Assembly (NCBI GenBank): GCA_039545295.1
Contig: BCIK01000004.1
Coordinates: 311,389 to 375,388 of the forward strand
Direction: 5' to 3'
From: Udeniomyces pyricola
Taxonomy: Eukaryota; Basidiomycota; Tremellomycetes; Cystofilobasidiales; Mrakiaceae
DNA length: 64,000 nucleotides
Part shown: positions 51,895-62,901 of the stretch, piece after piece
How the letters are laid out: every line of letters begins with the position of its first letter
Numbering within the stretch: the first letter of the stretch is position 1
Position numbers and translations under genes: made by a program
Notes under the pieces: model-generated
Database searches by the model: none
Seen by the model: only the letters and a program-made list of their open reading frames with translations
What the model was told of the DNA's origin: nothing

Positions 51895-52542
51895 AGACGA
51901 GATGAAGGTTGTGTAGAGTAGTGGGAAAGGTGCGTGCTGGGTGAGGTGTGGAGGAGATGATTAGATGGGTGACAAGGAAGGACCCTCGTCGAGTAAGAGC
52001 AGCGAAGAGTGCAGCGGAAGAATGATGATGATGCTGATGATGATGAGGTTGGTCAGGAATAAGGAGATGATCGCATGCGCCCGCCCGCCCATGACATCGC
52101 TCGCCACCATGTCGTCAACGTGATCCATCATGGTTGCAGTTCCATCGTGCATCATGTGCGTCGATGCCTGCATGGAGCCGCTCCGTTTATGTACCATGCA
52201 TGACTCGTGCCTTGATTTGTGCATTGAAAACTACTTTGCGAGAGAAAGTCGAGGCTGATGATCAATCAAATTGTATCAAGAGCAACTCGGTTTCAAAGGC
52301 AGTGGTGCATGAGAGATAATGTGTCCTTCACTTTCTCTCACAAATGCCATGTGAGAACCAAATCAAACACACGTGACTCGTGGTTAGGAAAAGAAAGATA
52401 TCCTCACCTGTGGCAGTACATATATATATAGATGCTTCGATCCTGTCAACGTGAATAATAAACCAAGTACCAACATCACATATAGCAACGGCAATATGAA
52501 CAAGAAAAGCCACGCGAAACCATCCCCACACTGGCAACATGC

Positions 52543-52583
<41 letters not shown>

Positions 52584-52646
52584 ACACAACAACAACAAAA
52601 GAAAACCAAACACCTTCACTCGACCCTTAATCTCCTATGTTCTCCA
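51895..52646. other. Intergenic between arrestin-like and acyl-CoA dehydrogenase genes
   Basis: 750 bp, upstream of the minus-strand arrestin-like gene and downstream of the minus-strand dehydrogenase. Contains atgatg-rich sequence near 52020, a short TA run at 52420-52430, and a CAA trinucleotide repeat at 52539-52582. No gene seen. Confidence 0.6.
52539..52582. repeat. CAA trinucleotide microsatellite
   Basis: About fifteen CAA units on the plus strand (TTG in the dehydrogenase transcript), about 65 bp beyond its stop codon and so in its likely 3' UTR. Its poly-Gln translation on the plus strand is not supported as a gene. Confidence 0.9.
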
Positions 52647-55616
52647 TCAAAGCTTCGCCTTTGCCCCAGCCTCGAGCAAGTTTCTCCTGCTCTCGATGCG
52701 CTCACTGGCAGCTCGAATGAGGGCTTCCCGCTTGACTTCAGCCTTGCCAATCTGCTGGATATGAACCTCGTCCGGTCCATCGGCGAATCGGAGCGTTCGC
52801 AAGCCGGCCCACAAGGATGCGAGAGGGGTATCTTGGGAAAGACCCTCGGCGCCATGAGCTGGAGGAATCGCACAGTATTGCAAGAAGAACAGAAGGGAAG
52901 AAGGAAGAAAAAAAAAAAGAAAGAAGCAGCAGAAGAAGTAAGAAAGAACAAGAAAGAAGGAGAAGAACAAAGAAAAGAAGGAAGAAAAGAAGAAGAAAAG
53001 AACAAGTCAAGGAGTCAGCAAGGCATAGCTTCAGCATCAAGAAGCGCAGTGTCGAGGTGGATGAAAGACGCACCTTGCATAGCCCGGTCGACCACCGTCA
53101 ACGCCATCGAGGGGACGACAAACTACCAGTGGGTCGAGAAAGTTAACGTCAGTTCTTCCGTAATCGTCAGATCACGTAAGATACCATATCCAGCCCCATG
53201 ACAAGACAAGAGAGAAGGGAATCGACAACCGACCTTGGCGATACCAATCTCTTTCATAGCACCCTTCGCGCCAAGCTTGTCAATCTGTCAACCGCGAAGG
53301 AAGAAACCGTACGCATGGAAGCTCGTCAACGCTGACTCTTCAACAGCATGCGAAACGTCGACTTGAGGCAAACTCACTTGGTTGGCAGCAGCAAGGACAA
53401 GGAACCTCGAAGCTTCGATATCGGCCCGCGACTTGGCAATGTCGGAAAGGACAGTACCTGCGTTGTAGGGTCGAGCACGATCAGAGGCAAGCTGGATGAG
53501 CTCACGCTTCACCCGTTTCCAACCCAGTCAGCTGACCCAAGCACATACCATGTTCGACAAGTCGCTTGCCGAAAGTCTTTCGTCGAGGATCGGTGACTCG
53601 CTCAATCATGAGATCGAGCGCTCGAGATGCATTGCCGATAGAGCCTACAGAAAAGGACGGTAACAGAATCAGTACCCGACAGGATGAGCTGATGTTGTGT
53701 CAAACTACACATATACAAAAAACCGGACGCATGAGTTGAGGCACAAAGGAAGGAAACGTACGCATGCAGTGGTGGATTCGACCAGGACCGAGTCGACCTT
53801 GGATGATCTATCGGAAAATCAGGAGCCGAGGCGCAAAACACAACGCATACCCGTCAGGATCTATCACTCATCAATCGCGTGTACATGGCGGTGACCCAAG
53901 CTTCGGTCATGCTACTCACTTCGAAACCTCGTCCCCAGCCGCCAACAAGGTTTTCGAGAGGAACCCTGACGTTCTCGTAGAGCACCTCACAGTGGCCTTC
54001 TGGGGCGTCGTCGTAACCCATAACACTCATAGGTCGGATGACCTGGACGCCTTTGGTCTTGGCCGGGATGAGAACGATAGATTGCTGCTTGTGAGGGGAT
54101 GGGTTGGAAGGATCCGACTTCCCCCTGAGCAGAGGCAAGAAGAGGTTAGACAATGGAAGGTAACAGATGGAATAGACGAAGAGAAGGGCATCAGCACTAA
54201 TCAGCCTAAGTCGAACCTCACACCAAACACATCCGCGAGAAAACATACATGAGGATGTGGAGGGCGCATCGAGGGTCACCTGATCCCGAGATCCACTGTC
54301 AGTGTGAAGAGACACCACGGTTTGAAGGAAGAAGCGTCAGTGACGCATTTTCTCGAAGCTGATCGTTGTCGTCATCAGCTTGGATCTGAGAGATGAACAC
54401 GTACAATCTTGCGCCCGTTAATGACAATTTCGTTGCCCTCTTGTCGAATGCTTGTCTGGATATTGGTCGCGTCCGAACTCGCGACTGAAAAGAGAAAGCA
54501 GTGTAAGTGACATCGCCTAGAACACATCGGAATGAAAAGATGACAGAAAAACTACGTCGTGGCCTGGAAACCAAGCATGACACACGTACTGCCTTTTTCG
54601 GTCATTGCAAAGGCACTACGGATCTCGCCCGCTTGGAGCGGCTTGAGCCATTTATCCTTTTGAGCTTGGTTACCGTACTTGGCGAGGACCTCTGCGTTGA
54701 AATGTCGGGAAAGTATACGTCAATGGGACTCGGGCTGCAGACCAAGGTCAGACATAATGACCCACCCATGTTGCCGGTATCGGGAGCGGAGCAGTTCTAC
54801 AAAAGTGAGTCAACGAGAGCGAGTTCAGCTCCAGAGCATCCTAGCGAAAGAGAGTATCAGGGACTAATCAGACTCACTGTAGCTTGGGGAGCGATCAATG
54901 GACTTCGGCCCATGCTATAGAAATTGGTGAAAGGATGGCCATGAGCAGGGAACCAAGACGATGCGATGAACATGCAGCGACACCAATCGGCGCTTACACT
55001 TCACACATGACGCCGTACTGGAGAGACGAGAAATGAGAAGAGATCAAGTCAGCTGCGATGCAAGGAAACTTGATCAAGTAGTCAAGAGTTGTTGAACACG
55101 CACCTCCAAGTTGGTCAGATCGACACCCTCGGGATAACTTCGCTTGCTCATCCACAGGTTCCACAGCCCACGGCTCTTGGCCTTGATTTTGAGCTCCTCC
55201 ATGATGGGAACGATAACATCCCATCGACCAAGGGCGGCCGTCTGAGGGATGGAAGCATGATAGAGATGCTCGGCAGGCAGGCACTCGTCCTGAAGGGGGA
55301 AACAGCAGGCTCGGGGATGAGCGACTTCGACCGGGACGAGAGAAGTTCGAGCCAAATCGCACGGGGAACGGACGCACGTAGACAAAGGCAATGAGTTCGT
55401 TGAGGGTCTTGAGAGCAAAAGGAGAGAACTTGTCCTCGACCTGATAGTGGAAGGTGAGATGTGGATAGTTGAGAAAAAGTTAGAACCCAACTCCGGATCG
55501 GCGCTCTGTCTGGACCAAAGATGCGGGCGTGAGCCGTCGGTTGGATTGGAAGGGGGACGAACGAGGGACCACGTTCCGGGCGAAGTGAGTTGAGCGATGG
55601 TAGGGTGAGAGGACAT
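52647..55616 (-). CDS. Acyl-CoA dehydrogenase, ACAD10/ACAD11-type
   Basis: FAD-dependent enzyme that oxidises acyl-CoA to 2-enoyl-CoA in fatty-acid breakdown. The start at 55616 begins [10 protein letters not shown]. The alpha-helical N-domain includes [35 protein letters not shown] (about 55250-55130) and YGVMCEVMGRSPLI (about 55010). The beta domain shows [29 protein letters not shown], then [15 protein letters not shown] (spanning an intron near 54400) and [18 protein letters not shown] (about 54020). The C-domain has [16 protein letters not shown] (about 53790), then [36 protein letters not shown] (about 52860) and [14 protein letters not shown] (about 52770). The protein ends in a basic, helical segment at 52647. 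There is no kinase-like fusion domain as in vertebrate ACAD10/11. Peroxisomal or mitochondrial location is not decided: the last residues AKL resemble a PTS1 peroxisomal signal (SKL-like), which favours the peroxisome. Confidence 0.94.
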
Positions 55617-56286
55617 GGTGGGTAGTAGATGGGGGGGATGGGATGTAGATGAATATGTGTATGTGTATGGAGATGAAGGATTGAGATGGGTCGATGCAGG
55701 GTGTGGAGGGAGGGGGGAAGGACCAAAGGGTTGCCGGCAGCGCTCAATAGCCGGTGAGAAGAGTAACGGTAATGAACACGGCTCGAGACGGAAGATCCGA
55801 ACAAGCGGCAAGAAGAGGGGATAAATTATAGAATATCCGGTGTTTTTGGTGGACCGGCTCTTGGGAAGACAGTAACCAAGTTAAAGTACAACCCTTTCTT
55901 CGAATGATTAATGAATTGTCCTTTGTCCTGCAACAAATGATGGTGCTGCGTACTATATCCGACATTGGTCCCATCACGCATCAAGCGATGGAATGACAGT
56001 TAGCTTGCGACTATCAAGACCATATGAAAGTCCAAAGTTTTCCCATCGCAATCGGCGTTGATAGGATGTCTATCAGATGTGAGGTGCGTTGATTTTTTGC
56101 ATGCGCGTCATGAGATCGTCAGACGTCAGACGGTCGACAGCCGCGCTTTTCTCGAGAGCCAAGCGCAAACGTCAAACCGCCGAGGATTGTTTGACCGTAT
56201 CCAGCAGTCGTCTCCACCACCCTTCTCTTGGCGATCTTATCAGCTCCCCTATCTAATCCACCTCCTCCCATCCAATCCACACCTGC
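55617..56286. promoter_or_regulatory. Divergent promoter region of ACAD and Mam3-type genes
   Basis: 670 bp between divergent start codons. The ACAD side (55617-55720) is A/G-rich with GTGTATG-type repeats; the Mam3 side (56230-56286) is C-rich. No defined operator could be recognised. Confidence 0.4.
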
Positions 56287-59200
56287 ATGACTATACATCC
56301 CATCCTTCCCCTCGCCACTAGCGACAACCTTCGCTTGCAAAAGCAACCCGCCCCAGGACCCCACCGAAACTCATTCGACGCCAAGCCATCCGCCGCTCCT
56401 GTCGCCGATGGTCTCGCCCGCACTAAGACCCTCCCTCTGTCCTCGCAGACGAAGCCCTCCAACGAGCCCTCGCTTCCGCTCAAGATTTTCTACAGTCTGC
56501 TCCTTTTCCCGGTACTTTATGTCGCCCACCAATGTGTCGTTCAACCCTTGGGCCACGTCCTCGCCTACGGACTCCTGCATGTCGCCGGCGAATCGGCAGG
56601 TCACAGCGTTGTTGCTCCAAATGGCGGGTCTCAGCTGCATTCCTTCGGCAAGCGAGAGGTGGAAAAGGGCACAGCTGAGTTTGCCGTCTTTGCAGGTGAG
56701 TATTCTTAGTGTATAGCCATATGCCAGGGAAGAAAGGGGGAGCACGCACAATATATCGAGGGAGATCAAAGGGAGGGATTAGAGCAGCGCCCACAGGAAG
56801 AGGGGTCTAACAAGACGCCACAGTCGTTGGACCTCGTCAGCCTTGTTATATGTTAGCTCGATCTCTCACTCTGCTGTGCCGTGCTGACCACGCTCGATGT
56901 CTATTCATGCTTGCAGCACTCATCCCAGTCCTTGTCATCATCTCTGGAATTATCGCCGGGGTAAGTTTGGACCCATCGTTGTGCATCCATCAACTTCTGT
57001 CTCACAGCGCCCTTACTGCCTCCCCTTGCTACCCGGTTATTTCGGATATGGACCTTACTCTGCCTCGTACACGTCCATGTCGTCACATGCTTACTTTCTC
57101 GCGCTTGTTTCTCTCTATTCTCATATATCTTTGTTGCATCCTTAGTTGACCCTTGGGTACATGTCCCTCGACATGACCCAACTCGCCATTTTGTCTACCT
57201 CTGGATCGCCCAAACAACGCAAAGAAGCCATGGCCATCATGCCTCTCCGTCGCTCAGGCCACAGATTGCTCGTCAGTCTTCTCTTGACGAACATGATTGC
57301 CAACGAGGCCCTTCCCGTCATTTCCGAACCTGTCCTTGGCGGTGGAGTCCAAGCAGTCGTCGTTTCAACCGTGTTAATCATCATCTTTGCCGAGATCATC
57401 CCTCGTAAGCACCGATCACACGTGAATCACTTATCCGGCGACGATGAACCATCAAGCTGATGTTGACTCTTTTGTTCTTGTCCTTCTTGTTCCATGACCT
57501 GCACTTATCGTAGAATCCGCCGCTGCGCGATACGGTCTCTCCATTGGAGCTCGTGCCGCCAGCACCGTCCGCGTTCTGATGTGGGTGGTCAACAAATCAC
57601 CGTTTATCTCAAGTTTTCGCGCCCATGACTGCTAACCGACCTTGCCGTTTCTAACATGCTCCTCCTCCCCTTTCCCTTCCTGTAGGATCATCATGTCGCC
57701 CATTGCATGGCCCGTTTCGTGGTTACTCGAGAAAGTTCTTGGCTCTCATGTACGTTCATCGTTCTCTCTTTAGGGTGTCGTCGATGAATCAGAGCAGGAG
57801 CATTGATGTCTTCTCTGCGATAATCGACATTCTTGTAGCACGGAATCGTCTATCGAAAGAGTGAGCTGCGAGAGTTGCTGAACATGCACGCCAACACTGG
57901 ACAACTCGGTGGCGACCTCAACGATGGAACGATCGTCATGGCTCAAGGAGCGTTGGACCTGCAAGACAAAGTGGTCAAAGATGCTATGGTTAGTCATCGG
58001 TGTAAACAATCGTCAATGATACTTCACCTTGCAAAGAAGGAGCTTATCTAACTCGGTGGCATATTGTCTTCTTTCCCTTGAAAATGATTCGTTCAGACGC
58101 CCATTGAAGATGCGTTCATGCTCGAGGATACGACTAAGCTCGATTACGAAGTACTCTCCAAAGTCGTTCGATCAGGGTGAGTCTGATGTTCTTTGTACTT
58201 TTCCGCATGCATAATTTCTTGCATATACTGAAATGTACGATTCCATTCCCTTCGTTTGACGCTGTCGTTTGTTGTGATCTCTCAGACACTCCCGAATTCC
58301 CGTCTACAAGTCCGTGGAAGTTCCCGACTTGACTACGCCTGGGTCGACCAGGACGATCAGAAAGATCCTTGGTACTATGCTTGTCAAAAAGTACGTCTCT
58401 CATTCCTCTTTCTCTCGTCAAGATGAACGAAGCTTATAGTTCACTCGTTTTAATCTGACCTCAACATGAATCATTCATCTTTTTCTTGTTTTTTTTTCTC
58501 GTCCCCTATCTCTGTCCTCTGCCATGCGCACATCCGTACGCTCCATTAGCTGTGTCTTGCTCGATCCCGAGGATGCCACCCCTATCTTAACAATCCCCAT
58601 CAACCGTCACTTCCCATCTGTTCCCCAAGACGAGCCTCTGATGAACATGCTCAACGCGTGCGTTGGATTCACTTCGTATCCATCGGTTCATTCGGTTTCG
58701 TCCCGTTAATTCACCGCTGATGTTCGTGTTGCGTATTTATTCATCTCGCTTCCTATCCATACCGATGTCTCTTTTATAGCTTCCGAGCAGGCGCAAGCCA
58801 CATGGCTTTTGTCTCTCGTCGAACTAACCGAGTCGTCGTCGCCGGTCTTGACGATGACCTCGATGCCCGATCCGTCATCTCGAGTTCCGCCCTGGGTCTT
58901 CGCGAGCGTCTCAAACGCAAGCTTCACCTTCCCGATTCGGATTCGTCGTCGTCGGATTCGTCTTCGGACGAAGAGGAATCCGTCGGCATGGAAGCGACCA
59001 GCACGGGCGCGACCAAAGTGGATGAGAAACCCAAGAGTCGCAAGGAACTTAAAAAGGAGAAGAAGCGGGAAGACCGTGCCACGAAGGATGCCGAACGTGA
59101 AAAGACGCGAAGAGCCATCAAGAAGGAAGGTCAGGGTGTGCCTGGAGACGCCCAGCTCGAGCCCGAAACGGTGGACGAATTGCTGGACGATATGACAGAC

Positions 59201-60757
59201 GAACCCATCGGACTGATCACCCTCGAGGACGTGCTGGAAGAGTTGATCGGCAACGAGATTGAAGACGAATGTAGGTGGTCTGATCACATTTCTCCCCATC
59301 TCTCGGTTTTTTTTTTTGGCTCGACCGTGATATCGCTTCAGGTTCCTGACGTCTCTTGTGTCGTCACACAGATGACCAGCATGATGAAGCTGGCGACTCC
59401 ATCGGCGCCTTCATCCCGGCCGAAGCTGCGGCGCACATCGCCAAAGCCGAGGAACTTCGTCAACGCACGCTCTCCGGACACTCGGTGGTCCACCTTTCAT
59501 CACTGTCCAACCCTGCTGGTGCTACCAGTCACGCCATGGTGCCCGAGAAATCAAAGAGTACGGGCAGTACTGTCGGAGGAGCCGATTCGAATACTAAAAC
59601 GGTTGCAGGCAAATTCGTCTCCAAGCTGGGTGCGGGCATGGGTATTCGACGAACGACGTGAGTTTATCTGCTTGGGAAAAAAAGCTGCATGCCAACGCGA
59701 TCCAGCCCCTTCTTGTTCTTTGTCCGGCCGGTAACTCACAGCTTGCCTTTTTTTTTTTTCGCGCTGTTGAATTGTTTGGTTTATGCCACCCATCTCAGTT
59801 CCGCTCCCGGTCGCAAGCGTTCTCGCGACGAACAACACGCTTTCGACGCCGTCCACGCTCACGCCCGCACACCCGGTGCTTCTCCTCATTCTCACACCCC
59901 TGCAACAATCCAAGAGAAGGACTGCCACGATGCTCCGCTTTCCGCTCCGAACGGCGATGCGAAGACCACCCCCAGTACCCCGACTGTCCACGGCGAACAG
60001 CTCCCGGACGAGAAAGGCATCATCCCTGAGGTAATGGATCCCATCCATTCATCTACGACCCCACCCTTGGTCTACTCGACGGAACCCAAGAGGGTCGATT
60101 TCGTGGTCGAACCGACGTCGCCGACTAGTCCCTCTGTCGTCGTTCCCTCGTCCTCCGATATTCTCTCCCCTCTACCTATTCGCTCGACTTCTGTCGACCC
60201 TTCTATCCTTTCTCCGAGGACGAAAGCCTCGCCCATGGCCGCCACCGGTTTGACACCATCCAACTTGACACCGCCGCCTACCACGACGCCTTCCACGCCG
60301 TCGATCGCGCGACATGGGTTCCCCTCGACGATCCACACCCCGGCCGCGTTCGCAGAAGCCATCGAACGAGGGAGGAAACGACCGTTCTCTAGTCAGAAAG
60401 CGACGACGGATATCCCTGTGGGATACCAGACGAGTGGGACGAGTACACCTGTCCTGGGAACTGCCCCGGGAGCCGGTGGTGGCAAGAAGAAGTTGCCGTT
60501 CAAGGTATGGAAACGCGTTTCTTCCCTTAGGTTTTCCATTCATTTGGATTTTTTTTGGGGGGGGGGGGAGGTTCATGAGAGATGCTCTGCTGTGAACTGA
60601 CGCAACTTCTAAACGCCGCACTGGGGGCCCCGCTTCCACCACTTCCACTCTTGACCTTTCTTTTTCTTTCTTTACTTTCTTTCTTCAGAGCACGCCTACG
60701 ACGGGCTCGAGTCCAGCTTTCCAAAATGCCTTTACCGACGAACCCAAAGACATCTAA
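56287..60757 (+). CDS. mam3: CNNM/Mam3-type membrane protein with DUF21 and CBS domains
   Basis: Vacuolar or endosomal membrane protein of the CNNM/Mam3 family, linked to Mg2+ and manganese handling. The start at 56287 is followed by a soluble N-terminus, a hydrophobic segment (FYSLLLFPVLYVAHQC), and then the DUF21 transmembrane domain: ALIPVLVIISGIIAG, LGYMSLDMTQLAILSTSG, HRLLVSLLLTNMIANEALP, VVVSTVLIIIFAEIIPQSA and MSPIAWPVSWLLEKVLG (about 56920-57750). The CBS pair follows: KVVKDAMTPIEDAFMLED, VVRSGHSRIPVYKS, and later FRAGASHMAFVSRRTNRVV and IGLITLEDVLEELIGNEIED. A Ser/Asp and Lys-rich insertion of roughly 120 residues (about 58860-59190) splits the second CBS motif. The tail (59360-60757) is Ser/Thr/Pro-rich and disordered, with a final short exon ending in DEPKDI at TAA 60755. 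About ten introns. Transport activity is debated within this family. Confidence 0.92.
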
Positions 60758-61723
60758 ATCAGATCTACACCACGACGTACCATGGAAGTTAAATCCACTT
60801 TCTGCTTTCGCACTTTCCATGTTCTCTCTCTCTCTCGTCTCTTACTGTTTCAACCTCTCTTTCTCGTTTGTTCTCCGCCTGTCATCTGCTCCCTTTTTTC
60901 CACTTTCAAGCCCATATCCGCTGTGAGCCCGCAAAGTCAGCTCGTTCCTACCTACCTTTTTTTTTTTCCTTCTTTGGGACCCTTCTTTGTTTTCACTTCA
61001 ACTTCTCCACTCATCCATCCATCCATCCGCTCTCTCGTCCCCACATCACCTACTCAGCCAATCCAATGCAATCCAGTCCGATTCTCGTTCGACTCTCCCT
61101 TCGATCCATCTATCCACCCCAGCCCCTCCCCGCTCTCTCTCTCTCTAGCCTCTCAGTGCCAATTCTCCTTTGTTACCAAACCTACCGCTTGTTCAACTTG
61201 CTTTCCTCGCTTTGGCCTCGACCTGATCTCCCAGTTCCTTTCCCCTTCTCTCTTGAATCGTTCAAATATCTAGTATGATTCCCGGCTTCGAGTTGGGTTT
61301 TGCAACGTCTCGCGTCATCATCATGAAAACCCGCTTCATTTCTCTTTTCCACAACCCACACGTCCTCCCTCCACCCCACCCCACTCACACGCGCACGTAC
61401 GCACGCATACATTTTTGTTCTAAGACCAGTATACAGAGACACATATATACGTCGTGCATGAATGCCTTTTTTTCTTTTTCTTCTCCTTCTTTTTGTTCTT
61501 CCTGAGAAAAGAGTTTTTTTTTTTACAACTGTTTGGACTCGTCTGGTTTCCCCCCGGCCCCAGGGGCCCCAGGTGCCTTGCTTTTCAAGGTTCAAACTTG
61601 ACGTTATTCATGGTTTTCTTCTTTTCCTACGTTCATAACTTCCCCCTTCGCCCCCCCCCCCTCTCCCCCCCTCTCCCCCCCTCTCCCTCTCCTCTCCTCC
61701 TAATCCCCTTCGGCCTCCACCCT

Positions 61724-61964
61724 TTTGTGTTGTGTTGTGTTGTGTTGTGTTGTGTTGTGTTGTGTTGTGTTGTGTTGTGTTGTGTTGTGTTGTGTTGTGT
61801 TGTGTTGTGTTGTGTTGTGNNNNNNNNNNNNNNNNNNNNNNNNNNNNNNNNNNNNNNNNNNNNNNNNNNGTTGTGTTGTGTTGTGTTGTGTTGTGTTGTG
61901 TTGTGTTGTGTTGTGTTGTGTTGTGTTGTGTTGTGTTGTGTTGTGTTGTGTTGTGTTGTGTTGT
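61724..61964. repeat. TTGTG pentanucleotide tandem repeat with a gap
   Basis: Perfect TTGTG units fill the span on both sides of 50 undetermined bases (61820-61869). About 190 bases are read, near 38 units, and the true length is unknown. Long open frames in it (Cys/Val/Leu repeats) are artefacts of the unit not containing a stop. Confidence 0.95.
61820..61869. other. Assembly gap (50 N) inside the TTGTG repeat
   Basis: Undetermined bases in a perfect tandem repeat, consistent with a repeat too long for the reads used. Confidence 0.97.
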
Positions 61965-62901
61965 TTCTTGCTGAAGCTTTTCCCATCGTGGCCCGCTTTT
62001 TTTTTTATTTTTTTTGGGTAGATATACGAGACTGGCTTGAAGCCTCAATTTTTTTTTTCTCTTCTCTTCTTTGCTTTCTTTTTTCCTTTTTTTTTTCTCT
62101 CTCTCTTTTTTTTTTTTGGCTTTTTTTCTTTTTCTTCTTCTTCGAGTTATGGGAAGAGTCAGATCAGAACGGATGGATGGATGGATGGACGAAAAGAATG
62201 AACTCCAATCCCCCCCTCTCCCAAAAGAAAAATCAAAGACAAAAAAAAAAAGCATGGATGAAGGAGAAGGAAGAAGATGGTCAAAGCCGGGAAGGGGGNG
62301 GGGNGGGGNGGGGTTGAAGAAGCTAAAACCGGTGCGCTAACTCTTTTTTTTTTTTTTCGTGTAGATCGTAGGTGAAGGAAGAGGAGTGAAATGTTTGATG
62401 AGTGAGTGAGTGAGGAGGGGGGGGGGAGAGAGAGAAGCAGAATGATATGAGGATGAGTGAGTCGAATGTCGAAAAAGCCAAAGTAGATGGAAGGGGGAAC
62501 AGAGGGGTTAGAAAAGTCTAGTGGTTATATAGGGCTTTCGGTTGATCAAGTGAGTATGAGTGGTGGAGGCGAGATGCGAATTGAAAAAAAAAAGGAGAAA
62601 GAAACAAAAAAAAAAGAGAGAAGAAGAAGAAGAGAAAAACGGGATGGAAGAAAGAAAAGAGATGATGGGTTTGCGGTCTATCCGTTCCCTATTTCTTTTC
62701 CCCCCCTCCCTTTTTTCCCCATAGTTTATCGTTTACCACCTGTCTGCTTGATACAAGAGAGGGAATGTCGATTCAGCGTGAAAAGATGACAGAAATAAAG
62801 TGGTCAAGAAAGGAGATGAACGCGCTTGGGGTCAGAACACCTATGACGTGACGTTATAAAGGAAAGAGACCTGGAAACGAGGACAGGGATGGAATAACGG
62901 A

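Larger units (their letters stand above)
60758..62901. other. Intergenic, simple-sequence-rich, between convergent Mam3-type and DEAD-box genes
   Basis: Pyrimidine-rich 3' flank of the Mam3-type gene (60760-61270), then a mixed stretch, then C/T-rich runs (61640-61700), the TTGTG repeat with gap, T-rich runs (61990-62130), a poly-G patch with three undetermined bases (62294-62314), and purine-rich sequence (62400-62660). No gene recognised. Confidence 0.65.

Noticed and set aside
52539..53201. 220-codon plus-strand frame starting with poly-Gln
   Set aside because: It begins in the CAA microsatellite and then runs antisense to conserved acyl-CoA dehydrogenase exons.
61608..62317. Long open frames of repeated Cys/Val/Leu and Thr/Gln/His/Asn
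   Set aside because: They arise because the TTGTG unit contains no stop codon, and they run through an assembly gap.
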